From a virus, in IMG/VR virus record IMGVR_UViG_3300037261_000044, positions 31,228 to 95,227 of that record: a stretch of 64,000 nt of DNA; one strand, written 5' to 3'. A program made the position numbers and the translations under genes. Numbering within the stretch: position 1 is the first letter of the stretch; every line of letters starts with the position of its first letter. Shown here piece by piece: positions 1 to 7,700 of the stretch. The notes below the pieces were generated by a model. The model had not been told where the DNA came from and did no database searches. It saw only the letters and a program-made list of their open reading frames with translations.

Positions 1-147
1 ACGACGGAGGCCGGACGCCTCGGCAATGCGCAGACCTCCCAGAACCATGGTGCTGAGTAAAGCCCGGTCGCGCCGCCCGGAACGACAACGAAGGTCTGGC
101 ACCTCAAGAAGGCGTCCCACTTCGTCTTTGCTGAGCACCTGCACCAT
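1..147 (-). CDS. Tyrosine recombinase (phage integrase family), 3' part beyond window edge
   Basis: Forty-nine codons run open to the window edge. The protein begins MVQVLSKDEVGRLLEVP and continues RDRALLSTMVLGGLRIAEA. This is the start of the tyrosine recombinase catalytic domain (Box I, GLRIxEA), with the first catalytic arginine at residue 40. An AGGAG ribosome site lies 8 bases before the ATG. The protein starts at the catalytic domain, so the usual N-terminal core-binding domain is absent or encoded elsewhere. Its role could be integration, resolution of genome multimers or inversion. The RHRY remainder is outside the window. Confidence 0.82.
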   Translation of the reverse strand, partial: MVQVLSKDEVGRLLEVPDLRCRSGRRDRALLSTMVLGGLRIAEASGLRR

Positions 148-391
148 TTCTTAATCTCCTGCTGTTCTCAAGAAGAGCACTCGCTACTCTCAAGAACGCA
201 GCTATCGTCTCGGTGTTACAGCAGTGTACGTGCTTCTCCCTGAGGGTGTCAAGGAGCCGGGACTCAGGAATCGCCCGCGAGCAGTTGATGCACTCGTAGT
301 CGCGAATCCTCGCTCCCTCTGCCGGGTACGCCATGAGGTGCAGCGACCCGTGACAGACTGGACACCCGTGATTTATCACCGGCCAATCCAT
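104..391 (-). CDS. Small putative zinc-binding protein
   Basis: A 95-residue protein with CPVC at residues 10-13 and CINC near residue 34, a treble-clef or zinc-ribbon pattern, plus CC near residue 58. It starts 16 bases inside the metallophosphoesterase gene and its 3' end overlaps the recombinase start by 44 bases, so the C-terminal part is less certain. No family recognised. A DNA- or protein-binding adaptor role would be a guess. Confidence 0.6.
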   Translation of the reverse strand: MDWPVINHGCPVCHGSLHLMAYPAEGARIRDYECINCSRAIPESRLLDTLREKHVHCCNTETIAAFLRVASALLENSRRLRNGAGAQQRRSGTPS

Positions 392-1590
392 TCCTGAAAC
401 TGGCGCATCTCTTCAACGGAGGCGAGGTGCAGAATCTCCTTGTGCACCATCCCGTGCTTCGGGTGCATGAACCAGAGGTCTTGGGACGGCAGCGACGCCG
501 CAGGGCGCGACATGCTGATGCTGAAGTCCGAGGGGCCGACGAAGCAGCCGCCCTGACTGATGGCACCGCCAATCTCGTGCTCAGCCATCTGGCTCTCGTG
601 CAGGTGCGCCTTGACGAGGTAGTTGATGGTCTCGCCGACGACGCTGTTCCACGCCAGCTTGGTCGCCATGGCCCCGGTGTACGTGGACTGGATGCCCTTC
701 ATGCCGTGGCCGTGCGTGATGAGGAACTTGAACCCCAGCACGTCGAGCAGCATGCGCGGGCTGGACGCGATGTAGAAGTCGATGGCCCCGCCGCTCATGA
801 TGCGGACGCCACCCGGCGTCATCGAGGTGTTCCACTCGCCGCCTACAGAGGCGCGAATGCGGTCGGCGATGTTCTGCCACGCCATGAGTTCGATGTTGTC
901 CGGCGGAAAGGCGTCCTTGGCGCTCTGGGCGATGCGCCCGTGGTTGCCGTGCACCTTGTAGATGGTGATGTGCTTGTAGCGCTCAAGCAGCGACAGGAGG
1001 ACGTTCGACACGTCGTCCACGAAGCCGAGGTACTGGAAGCCGATGGACTCCGACATGCTGAACGCCTGCGTGCCGAACATCTTGCCGTGGCCCTCGAAGT
1101 CGTCGCCCAGCGCGAGCAGGTGGCCCTCTTCAACGGTCGTCGTCAGTTGGTGCAGTTGCGTGAACCGGAGGACGAGGTTGCGCCACCGGGCCAGCCGGTC
1201 ACGCGCGATGTCCGGGTCGTAGAAGGCGAAGCCGCCGTTCACACGCGGGTCTATCTTGCTGCCGAAGTGGTAGTCGTGAAACGGGAAGACGGCCTGAATG
1301 GGACTGTCGAACCCCATGTCCTTCAGTTGCGTGGCCTTGATTATCTTCGGGACAGGCGGGAGAGCAATGCGGCTCTCAAGGAACTTCGCGGCGTCGCCGT
1401 AGAGTTCGTTCTGAAGTTCCCGGCGCTGCTCTTCAATCTTCTTGTCGGCGGCGATGGAAGCCGTCTTGTTTACGTGCGCCTCACGCTTTTCGTACCCCTT
1501 ACGGGCGTTCTCGACACGGTGTTCGTCCGTGCAATACTTTGCGTCCTTGCGGGCCTTCTCGTGACACGGAGGGAACTTGCAGATAGCCAT
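376..1590 (-). CDS. Calcineurin-like metallophosphoesterase with N-terminal Cys/His motif
   Basis: A 404-residue protein. The first 25 residues hold C-x4-C-x9-C-x3-H, a small zinc-binding motif. The dimetal phosphoesterase motifs follow in order: HDYHFG (about 104), LALGDDFEGHG (about 160), VHGNHGR (about 214), THGHG (about 292) and KAHLHES (about 327). Such phage enzymes may be phosphodiesterases or nucleases, but the substrate cannot be read from sequence. AAGGAG precedes the ATG. A possible -10 element (TACACT, minus strand, 1614-1619) lies about 25 bases upstream, so this may be a local transcription start. Confidence 0.88.
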   Translation of the reverse strand: MAICKFPPCHEKARKDAKYCTDEHRVENARKGYEKREAHVNKTASIAADKKIEEQRRELQNELYGDAAKFLESRIALPPVPKIIKATQLKDMGFDSPIQAVFPFHDYHFGSKIDPRVNGGFAFYDPDIARDRLARWRNLVLRFTQLHQLTTTVEEGHLLALGDDFEGHGKMFGTQAFSMSESIGFQYLGFVDDVSNVLLSLLERYKHITIYKVHGNHGRIAQSAKDAFPPDNIELMAWQNIADRIRASVGGEWNTSMTPGGVRIMSGGAIDFYIASSPRMLLDVLGFKFLITHGHGMKGIQSTYTGAMATKLAWNSVVGETINYLVKAHLHESQMAEHEIGGAISQGGCFVGPSDFSISMSRPAASLPSQDLWFMHPKHGMVHKEILHLASVEEMRQFQEWIGR

Positions 1591-1613
1591 GAAAACTCCT
1601 TGCGATACTCTTC

Positions 1614-1619
1614 AGTGTA
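1614..1619 (-). promoter_or_regulatory. Possible -10 element for the metallophosphoesterase gene
   Basis: On the minus strand the sequence reads TGGTACACTGAAGAG. It resembles the GTATACTGAA seen at 26339, 52042 and 55514. No TTG-type -35 is found 16-19 bases upstream, so it would have to act as an extended -10. Confidence 0.35.
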
Positions 1620-1623
1620 CCAG

Positions 1624-2133
1624 TTACGGTACCACGATGCCGTTCACTGCGCGGCGCGCCCACCACGCTGCCAAGTCTTCGAGCGAAGGGAAGAATCGCT
1701 TGCTCAAGCCGATGAGAAACATGTCCGGCTGCTCCGACTCGTCCACGTAGAGGATAGGCGTGTTGGTCGCAGCGGCGTAGCCCATCTCTGCGGCCATGCC
1801 GTGGCTGGCATAGCCGCCGGGGTAGTACGCGATGATGAGTTGTGCCCGTTCAACGAGCGCGATGTCCTGCGCTACGAACTGGTAGAGCGCGTCTTGCTTG
1901 CTGTCACGGAATGGGTCGAGGCCGACGACTGGAAGATGCGCCTCTATCCACTCGCGCCAGTTGCGTCCGTTCTGGACGCTACGCCCTCCGGCGATGTACG
2001 TGTCCACCGGCTCTATGCCCGCATCGCGCCAGAACTTCTGCCACACCAGCGGGTCAGCATCCCTGTCCGGGACGGTAGTATACGTCTCGGGTATCGGGTC
2101 AGCGGGCAGGCGCTTCAACAGTCTCACTTCCAT
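1624..2133 (-). CDS. Nucleoside 2-deoxyribosyltransferase-like protein (copy A)
   Basis: A 169-residue protein with the Ndt/Rossmann-like pattern: TYIAGG near residue 45, a central NWREWI...PFRDSK stretch, AQDIALVERAQLIIAYYP, and SHGMAAEMGYA, where the Glu matches the family nucleophile position. These enzymes swap or hydrolyse bases on deoxynucleosides and are common in phages for nucleotide salvage or modified-base metabolism. The next gene upstream is a second member, with its stop sharing one base with this start. Specificity is unknown. Confidence 0.75.
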   Translation of the reverse strand: MEVRLLKRLPADPIPETYTTVPDRDADPLVWQKFWRDAGIEPVDTYIAGGRSVQNGRNWREWIEAHLPVVGLDPFRDSKQDALYQFVAQDIALVERAQLIIAYYPGGYASHGMAAEMGYAAATNTPILYVDESEQPDMFLIGLSKRFFPSLEDLAAWWARRAVNGIVVP

Positions 2134-2561
2134 CAGGGCACCTTCTTCAGTTCCGCCATGAGTTCATCAGGCGTGAACACTACGCGCGTGGCGAAACGGT
2201 ACATGACATCCCAGCGCCACTCTGGCTCTTCATCGAAGAGGATGAACGTCGGGCGTCCCATCCCCGCCATGTACCCTAACTCAAGATGGCCGGACTTGCC
2301 AGCCGGGAGCACCAGCACTGCTACGTCGGAGTCTTGCAGGTGATGCAGGTCGAACTCAAAGACGTGTGTCGCTGCGTGACCGTAGAGCGCTTCCTTGTAG
2401 GTGCGCTCACGCTGCTGCTCATAGAACTTCCACGAGTCATCGGCTTTCTCTCCGGCGGCGAACCAGTCATCGAAGACCTCGTAGCCGCCAATGCGAAGGA
2501 TGGCCGCAATGACTTGCACCCGTGGGTTCCTGAGCGAGCCGATGAGATAGACCTTTGTCAT
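2133..2561 (-). CDS. Nucleoside 2-deoxyribosyltransferase-like protein (copy B)
   Basis: A 142-residue protein beginning KVYLIGSLRNPRV, with SDVAVLVLPAGKSGHLELGY and FILFDEEPEWRWDVMYRFA. This is the layout of phage Ndt-like proteins, including the Glu in GHLELGY at the catalytic position. It is only distantly similar to copy A, so it is an old duplication or separate acquisition. The 3' end abuts copy A and the 5' end overlaps the nuclease gene by 4 bases. Confidence 0.78.
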   Translation of the reverse strand: MTKVYLIGSLRNPRVQVIAAILRIGGYEVFDDWFAAGEKADDSWKFYEQQRERTYKEALYGHAATHVFEFDLHHLQDSDVAVLVLPAGKSGHLELGYMAGMGRPTFILFDEEPEWRWDVMYRFATRVVFTPDELMAELKKVP

Positions 2562-2989
2562 GGCTTCACCGTAGCAGTCGTCTCGCCCCTAGTCAAGGCA
2601 AGCAACACATTCGCACACTGGGCACGCCTCAGGTAGGCGGCGGCACGGTCGAACGCCTCAGGCGCGTTGCGGAAGTAGCCAACCATCTTGTTGCAGGGGC
2701 CGCAGAGCAGTCCCCTGACCAGACCTGTATCGTGGTCGTGGTCTACAGCGAGGCGCTTCGTCTTACCGGTGGCGCGCTGGCAGATGGCACAGGCACCGCC
2801 CTGCTCCCGGTACATGCGCTCGTAGGCTCCCGGTTCGAGGCCGTAGGTCTTTGCCACCATCCGCTCGTGGTTGTGCGCTCTCTGTCGCTTACGGAATGCA
2901 CGGTGGTGCGTCGCACAGCGTGGGCCGGGGTACGGCGCAGGCCGCATGGAGCCGGGAGTACAGTCCTTGCAGGCAACGTCAGCACTCAC
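2558..2989 (-). CDS. Endonuclease VII-type HNH nuclease
   Basis: A 143-residue protein. Residues 47-135 match the recombination endonuclease VII family (T4 gp49 type): YGLEPGAYERM, GGACAICQ, LAVDHDHDTGLVRGLLC, GPCNKMVG and a C-terminal FRNAPEAFDRAAAYL. The CAIC/CGPC pairs hold the structural zinc, and DHDH-x-TG is the catalytic core. The expected role is resolving branched DNA before packaging, in keeping with the recombination genes nearby. Homing activity is an alternative for HNH proteins. Confidence 0.85.
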   Translation of the reverse strand: MSADVACKDCTPGSMRPAPYPGPRCATHHRAFRKRQRAHNHERMVAKTYGLEPGAYERMYREQGGACAICQRATGKTKRLAVDHDHDTGLVRGLLCGPCNKMVGYFRNAPEAFDRAAAYLRRAQCANVLLALTRGETTATVKP

Positions 2990-3240
2990 AGTCCACCATG
3001 CTCTTTGCAGCGCGCATGAAGTGGGTCGCGACCGTCATACACATGGCCTTTGCAAGAGCCAAGCGGTGTACCCTCACCTTCGAATTGGCAGGTTGGGCGC
3101 GGGGCCATCGCCATGGCGACTAGGGCGTGCGGACGACAGTAGTGCTTGGTACCCACCTCGTAGTCGCCGTCGCTCTTGCAGCGGTCAGAGGGTAGATAAT
3201 CTATCCCGGCGTCAGCCTCATAAGCGTCACACTGATTCAT
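2986..3240 (-). CDS. Small Cys/His-rich protein
   Basis: An 84-residue protein linked by 4-base overlaps to the nuclease gene downstream and the PTH2 gene upstream, so it is almost certainly translated. Cysteines are spread along it (residues 4, 21, 35, 51, 63, 78) with C-x2-H pairs (CRPH, CKEH), suggesting metal binding. No family recognised. Confidence 0.65.
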   Translation of the reverse strand: MNQCDAYEADAGIDYLPSDRCKSDGDYEVGTKHYCRPHALVAMAMAPRPTCQFEGEGTPLGSCKGHVYDGRDPLHARCKEHGGL

Positions 3241-3848
3241 CGGGTCTTCAGGTGGTCGGTCACCCCCTCAAACGACTCCGGCCAGTGCGGGCCGACCGCG
3301 ATGGCGACGAACGTGCCGATGGGGTTATGACTGAAACCGCTGTCATGCGCCGTCCCGATGGTTAGGCCGCGCGCCTCAGCCTTGCGTTGCACCGCGAGCA
3401 GTTCTTCCTCGCTGCTGACGAAGACGACAATCTTCGCGAACGACTGCTGGCCGGTGTGCTCGATGCCGGGGTCTAGCTCGGTGAGCCACTGTAGCTGGTC
3501 GCTCGTGAACGTGACGATGGTATCTACCTCAGGCAGGCCGCGCAGCGATAGAGCACGTTTGCTGGCGTACTTGTCGGCCAGCCACTTCATGGAGGCGTGC
3601 GCTACCATAGTCGCCGTCTTGCCTGTCGGCATGCCGAGGTCTTTGCGAACGACGATGACCTGTTTGAGGTAGCGCGGCGGTGTCGCAGCGATAATCGCAG
3701 CGACCTGCGCGATTTCCTCATCGGTCGGCGGGTCAGCGTATTGGCTGCCGCGCGGCTCTTTAGCACCGCCGCGTGGCTCCTTAGCACCGCCGCGTGGCTC
3801 GCCTTCAGACCACGTGCGTCCTTCTGCGTCTGTCCACTGCCTAGTCAT
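3237..3848 (-). CDS. Peptidyl-tRNA hydrolase 2 (PTH2)-like protein
   Basis: A 203-residue protein. After a 60-residue N-terminal extension the PTH2 fold is recognisable: KQVIVVRKDLGMPTGKTATM, AHASMKWL, SFAKIVVFVSSEEEL, then HDSGFSHNPIGTFVAIAVGP and a final VTDHLK. The family frees tRNA from peptidyl-tRNA. In a phage it could rescue stalled translation or act on modified tRNA. The extension has a tandem EPRGGAK repeat encoded by an 18-base DNA repeat (about 3750-3800). The start ATG at 3848 overlaps the preceding stop by 8 bases. Confidence 0.8.
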   Translation of the reverse strand: MTRQWTDAEGRTWSEGEPRGGAKEPRGGAKEPRGSQYADPPTDEEIAQVAAIIAATPPRYLKQVIVVRKDLGMPTGKTATMVAHASMKWLADKYASKRALSLRGLPEVDTIVTFTSDQLQWLTELDPGIEHTGQQSFAKIVVFVSSEEELLAVQRKAEARGLTIGTAHDSGFSHNPIGTFVAIAVGPHWPESFEGVTDHLKTR

Positions 3849-4167
3849 CCCAACGACCTCCCTTGATGAACTCGACGCATTCCTTGTAGGAGCGCACCGT
3901 CTCACCGTTCTTGGGCATGCGCGCCGGGGCAGGTTTCGCCACCAGTGCTGCTTTGTTCCCGTAGATGCGCTGATACTCCGGCGACGACTGCATGCAGAAG
4001 TCACAGAGCAGGTTCTTGCCCTCGGGGAAGACCTCAACCTGCGTCACCTTTGCGGGCAGCACAAGCCAGCCGCGCAGGTAGAATCCCCCAGTGAAACCGT
4101 CCACCGCAGCGATGGTGCCCTTCACCAGACCGCCGCACGTGTCACAGGCGACTGTTACCTTGCTCAT
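3841..4167 (-). CDS. Hypothetical zinc-ribbon-like protein
   Basis: A 108-residue protein starting MSKVTVACDTCGG, with a second pair in LLCDFCMQ, so it probably binds zinc through two CxxC knuckles. A GGAG ribosome site lies upstream of ATG 4167. This favours it over the longer reading frame from 4260, whose added residues look unlike coding sequence. Function unknown. Confidence 0.7.
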   Translation of the reverse strand: MSKVTVACDTCGGLVKGTIAAVDGFTGGFYLRGWLVLPAKVTQVEVFPEGKNLLCDFCMQSSPEYQRIYGNKAALVAKPAPARMPKNGETVRSYKECVEFIKGGRWDD

Positions 4168-4223
4168 CGGTTTCTCCAATCCCAATTGAACTTCTTCCAG
4201 CGTAGCTGATAGCGGATGTTCCG

Positions 4224-4331
4224 TCAAGAGAAACGCGGGTATGGGTGCGATTGTGCACATAGATAGTCATCGCAGTACGGGCCATCGGCTTTGACCGTCA
4301 GCAGTATGCAAGCGAGCCGCCCCATGTTCAT
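4224..4331 (-). CDS. Possible 35-residue peptide
   Basis: A very short frame whose ATG overlaps the stop of the preceding gene (ATGA), the coupling used throughout this operon. The peptide starts MNMGRLACILLTVKADG. Without the overlap I would not call it, and it could simply be leader sequence for the next gene. Confidence 0.4.
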   Translation of the reverse strand: MNMGRLACILLTVKADGPYCDDYLCAQSHPYPRFS

Positions 4332-4540
4332 GATACTTCGTCCTTCCGGCCTTCTTGTTCCAGCATGAACTTCTCGTGGTCAGGGCCACCACACACGTAC
4401 TGTTCCCACCCGTAGTTTCCGTGGTAGGTCTCATGCTTCCAGCAGAAGGTTTTCTCCCACGACACAACTCGCACCGTCGTCTCGGGATGGTACGGTATGA
4501 AAGTAGCAGATGCGCCGGACTTCAAGTGTGGGTGACTCAT
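4328..4540 (-). CDS. Hypothetical small protein
   Basis: A 70-residue protein starting MSHPHLKSGASATFIPYHP, with HETYHGNYGWEQYVCGGPDH in the middle. Its ATG overlaps the stop of the Rad50-like C-lobe gene (ATGA), indicating translational coupling. No recognised family. Confidence 0.6.
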   Translation of the reverse strand: MSHPHLKSGASATFIPYHPETTVRVVSWEKTFCWKHETYHGNYGWEQYVCGGPDHEKFMLEQEGRKDEVS

Positions 4541-5181
4541 TGCTCATCCCTCTCGGTCTTCAGTACAACGACCTTGCCGACGCTGCGCACGTCAATCACC
4601 ACGTCCGCTACATCAGCATACACCCTATCCTGCGTGACGAACAGGAGTTGCATCCCGGTGTCGTCCACCAGTTGCCGGAGCAGTCGCGCCAACACCGGCA
4701 CCTTCTCTTCCTGCATGCCGCCGAATGCCTCGTCTAGCAGGATGACGTGCCGGAGTTCAGGTCGGTGCGCCAGTGTCACCATGAGGTGCAAGAGGAACGA
4801 CGTAATCTGCACGACGCTGCCGCCCGTGCAGTCCATGATGCCGGTCTCGCCGCGCGGCGTCTCGATGCTGAACGAGATGGCGCTGGCACCGTTCTTGATG
4901 CTGGACTTGATGTGCAGGTAGGTGTCCTCATCGAACACCAGCGTCAGGCCGTCACTCACGACCTCTTCGAGCGAGGATTCGAATGACTTGCGCCACTCAC
5001 CTTCCAGCGCGATGGCGAGCGCCTGCGTCAGTTCCAACACCTCGACCTCTTCGGCCAGTGCCTTGCGCTTGCCGTGAGAGTTGGCCGACTGAATGACGAT
5101 ACGCTCCCGCGACCCCAGCGCACGCTGTGCACTTTGGAACCGGAGAGCGTAAACATCCTTGACCCGGTTAAGCGATGCCAA
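4537..5181 (-). CDS. Rad50/SbcC-like ATPase, C-terminal lobe (split)
   Basis: About 214 residues. The C-terminal half carries the signature motif (DCTGGSVVQI, the place of LSGG in ABC ATPases), Walker B and catalytic Glu (HVILLDEAFGGM) and the D-loop/H-loop region (MQLLFVTQD). This is the C-terminal nucleotide-binding lobe of an SMC/Rad50 ATPase without its partner lobe, which is encoded at 6585-7700. I prefer the TTG start at 5181, which has GGAG 7 bases before it and a 14-base overlap with the previous gene. An ATG at 5229 lacks a ribosome site. Confidence 0.82.
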   Translation of the reverse strand: MASLNRVKDVYALRFQSAQRALGSRERIVIQSANSHGKRKALAEEVEVLELTQALAIALEGEWRKSFESSLEEVVSDGLTLVFDEDTYLHIKSSIKNGASAISFSIETPRGETGIMDCTGGSVVQITSFLLHLMVTLAHRPELRHVILLDEAFGGMQEEKVPVLARLLRQLVDDTGMQLLFVTQDRVYADVADVVIDVRSVGKVVVLKTERDEQ

Positions 5182-5386
5182 GAGTCTTCTCCACCTCTTC
5201 GAGTTCGGCAGTGAGTTCCGCCTCAGCATCTCGAATAGCAGTCCACGCCGTCTTGGGGGCTAACCCCAGTGCCTTCAGCGCTTCCTTGGCGGTGTTCAAG
5301 TCCTGCTCTGCGCGCTTCTTGCGCTCTTCAAGCGCGGCGCGCTTCTGCACGCAGGTGTCGATTCTTTCGCGGAGGGAACTAGCCAT
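5168..5386 (-). CDS. Small coiled-coil protein, possible Rad50 arm fragment
   Basis: About 72 residues, mostly charged heptads (EERKKRAEQDLNTAKEAL, then DAEAELTAELEEVEKTL). It lies between the Mre11-like gene and the Rad50 C-lobe gene, overlapping both. I infer it supplies part of the returning coiled-coil arm missing from the separate C-lobe. Confidence 0.65.
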   Translation of the reverse strand: MASSLRERIDTCVQKRAALEERKKRAEQDLNTAKEALKALGLAPKTAWTAIRDAEAELTAELEEVEKTLGIA

Positions 5387-6377
5387 TGATGCCTGCCTTC
5401 TCAAGATACTCGCCTAGCCTCAGCTTAGCACGCGCGTCGGCATCGCCGCCACCCACCTTAGCAAGTACCTCGGCGAGGGAACCGCCTTCGACGCTGATGG
5501 CCTCTTCCACGCTGCGCACGAACCGGCGCATGGCCTTAGTGACTTCCACGTGCGACCCGGCCTTCGTCAGGAAGAGTTGGTCGGCGGGGACGGCGCTGGA
5601 TAATAGGAGTTCATCGAAGTAGACCTCAGTCTTGTCCAACTGCACTTGCAGGAGCCGCATGACGCGCTGCTCGTTGTCGTCGGTATGCTGCGTGCGCCCC
5701 AGTGACCCGAGCGAGGCGAACGTGCAGCCGCGTACATCATGAATGCCCACATCCCAGTGCGGGTGGCCGAAGAGGCAGATGTCCATCCCCTCGGTCGGTA
5801 TGGTGTCCATGGGGATGACGTGGAACGGATAGCCCTTGCCCGGTACCGTGATGGTGCCGTGCGCCACCTTGATGGCCCAGTCCACGCCGGAGACGCGCTC
5901 TAGGCCGAAGTTCTGCGGGTTGTGGTCGATGGCGTCGAAGTAGTTCGCCGGAGAGAACTGGATGCGAACGCTGCACTCGTCGTTGTGCGGCGCGCCCGGA
6001 GTAAGCGAGAGGCAGGTCTCAACTACGAGGTCTTCCTTCAGCCACTCAAGGCTACCCTCCTTGAAGAGCAGGCCGATGGGCTGAGAGGGAACCGAGGCGA
6101 GACCCCCGTACCCGAGGTCGTGGTTGCCAACGATAGCCAGCTTGCGCCCCGGCCAGTGTTGCAGCAAGTCCATGGCCCACCACTTCAGGCTATCCGGCAC
6201 GTTGCGCTTGCTGTGGAAGAAGTCGCCTGTGAAGATAGTGAACTCGCACCCGTTGTCGATGGCGTACTGCCGCGCCTCGACCAGCATGCCCTTCACGTCA
6301 TCCACGTAGACATCGCGGCAGCCCATGGGAGGCGACGCGGCTAAGTGCACATCGTTGATGACGAGCAGGCGAATCAT
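5379..6377 (-). CDS. Mre11/SbcD-like nuclease subunit
   Basis: A 332-residue metallophosphoesterase of the SbcD/Mre11/T4 gp47 type. Motifs in order: INDVHLAA (6-13), FTGDFFHSKR (about 52), IVGNHDLGYGG (about 87), VAHGTI (about 173) and FGHPHWDV (about 203). The ATG at 6377 overlaps the upstream stop (ATGA). Lying between the two halves of a Rad50-like ATPase, it should be the nuclease of a repair/recombination complex that processes DNA ends. Confidence 0.88.
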   Translation of the reverse strand: MIRLLVINDVHLAASPPMGCRDVYVDDVKGMLVEARQYAIDNGCEFTIFTGDFFHSKRNVPDSLKWWAMDLLQHWPGRKLAIVGNHDLGYGGLASVPSQPIGLLFKEGSLEWLKEDLVVETCLSLTPGAPHNDECSVRIQFSPANYFDAIDHNPQNFGLERVSGVDWAIKVAHGTITVPGKGYPFHVIPMDTIPTEGMDICLFGHPHWDVGIHDVRGCTFASLGSLGRTQHTDDNEQRVMRLLQVQLDKTEVYFDELLLSSAVPADQLFLTKAGSHVEVTKAMRRFVRSVEEAISVEGGSLAEVLAKVGGGDADARAKLRLGEYLEKAGING

Positions 6378-6592
6378 TCGGGCTTGCCTCGGTACCAATT
6401 CGCCAACGCCGTCTGTGCACTCATGAGGTCTGTGCTGTGACGGATGAACTGATTCAGTTCGACACGGCGCTGCTGGGCGAGCACGATAGTGCGGTTGATG
6501 CGTGTAATCTCTTCCTGAGCAAGCAGTACCTCACGCACTCGCGCATCACGCTCTTGCTCGATGACGAATGCTTTGTCGCTTGGCCTAGTCAT
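6374..6592 (-). CDS. Small coiled-coil protein, possible Rad50 arm fragment
   Basis: A 72-residue, mainly helical protein (VIEQERDARVREVLLAQEEI, then RRVELNQFIRH). It overlaps the Rad50 N-lobe gene by 8 bases and the Mre11-like gene by 4. Placed just after the zinc-hook end of the N-lobe gene, it may be the start of the second coiled-coil arm. The role is inferred from position. Confidence 0.62.
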   Translation of the reverse strand: MTRPSDKAFVIEQERDARVREVLLAQEEITRINRTIVLAQQRRVELNQFIRHSTDLMSAQTALANWYRGKPE

Positions 6593-7700
6593 CTTCCGGT
6601 AACGCTCCTATCTTCGGCATTGGCTGGCCGCACTCCGGGCACAGGTCTTGCTGGTTCCACTCGTCTACGAGGTATCCGTAGACCTTCTCGACCTCAGCCT
6701 GCTCTTCGAGGACTTCGGTGAGTACGCTGTCGGCGTGCGTCAGGTCGAGGTGCGCGGTGTACTGGGCCTCAAGTCGCCCGTACTTCGCCAACAGAGGCAT
6801 GACCTCCGGGAGGGTGCCAATCAGCATTTCTGCCTCAGCAGCCTCATACTCACGCCGGGTGCGTCGGGCGTCGAGCAGCCAGTTGAAGGCGCTCTTCAGG
6901 CCGTCCATGGTGTCGTCGGCGGGTAGGTCTCCGATGCCTTCGACGGTACGCCGTGCCTCATCATAGAGGCCGACCTGCTGGCGCACTATGATGATGCGGC
7001 GCTGTTCCATCTCGATAAGGTCGATGCCTATGGCGACGTTCTCTAGCAACTCCACCTCTGCGTCGAGGCCGTCGAACTCTTTCATCTGTAGGTCAAGGGA
7101 CTCGATGAGTGCGCCCTCTGCGCTGAGACCTTGCTTTGCTTTCCGCAGGTCGCCGCGTATCAATCCCTGTGCTTCCACGACGACATCCAGCTTGGTCATC
7201 TTCGCCAGAGCGCGAGCAGCCTGACCATCCGGGCGGTCTATGAGGAAGGCGTACTCGCCTTGGGTGTGTATCTGGGGTGTGATGGTGAGGGTCTTGTCAA
7301 CCTCAATCTGCGCAATGCCAAGTACGCCAGACACCTCCGGCGGGACAGCCGCGCCGAGTTTGCTGAAGTGCTGCTGCTCACCGGGGTGGAGTTCACCATT
7401 GGTGTCCAGTTCGTACAGGTCATAGGTAGCGCCGCCTTCGCGCTTCTTGCGCCACCGCAGGAGGTGCGTGTTGGCGTCGCCGTCGAACAGGGTGAGGTCA
7501 ACGGTCGTCTTGTCCTTGCCGTGGGTGATGTAGTCGGTACCAGTCTGGTTGAAGCAGGCGTACCGGATAGCGCGCAGGAGCGCGGACTTTCCGGCGGCGT
7601 TGTCGCCAACGATGACGGTCAACGGCCCAAGCGGAACATCCGCGTCCAAGATGGACTGGAAGTTCTTGACTACCAGATTGCTGAACCCGCTGCGCTTCAC
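6585..7700 (-). CDS. Rad50/SbcC-like ATPase, N-terminal lobe plus zinc hook (split)
   Basis: 371 residues. The N-terminus has the Rad50 layout LVVKNFQSI...GPLTVIVGDNAAGKSALLRA (Walker A at about 32-39). A helical arm follows and the protein ends in DLCPECGQPMPK, a CxxC zinc hook where Rad50 chains normally turn back. So it is exactly the first half of a Rad50. The GTG start at 7700 overlaps the upstream stop (GTGA). ATP-driven control of DNA-end access is expected together with the genes down to 4537. Confidence 0.86.
   Translation of the reverse strand: MKRSGFSNLVVKNFQSILDADVPLGPLTVIVGDNAAGKSALLRAIRYACFNQTGTDYITHGKDKTTVDLTLFDGDANTHLLRWRKKREGGATYDLYELDTNGELHPGEQQHFSKLGAAVPPEVSGVLGIAQIEVDKTLTITPQIHTQGEYAFLIDRPDGQAARALAKMTKLDVVVEAQGLIRGDLRKAKQGLSAEGALIESLDLQMKEFDGLDAEVELLENVAIGIDLIEMEQRRIIIVRQQVGLYDEARRTVEGIGDLPADDTMDGLKSAFNWLLDARRTRREYEAAEAEMLIGTLPEVMPLLAKYGRLEAQYTAHLDLTHADSVLTEVLEEQAEVEKVYGYLVDEWNQQDLCPECGQPMPKIGALPEDD

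Noticed and set aside
427-2343. A 638-codon open frame on the plus strand opposite the metallophosphoesterase and Ndt-like genes
   Set aside because: Composition is typical of antisense frames in G+C-rich DNA; the minus-strand genes have family motifs and ribosome sites.
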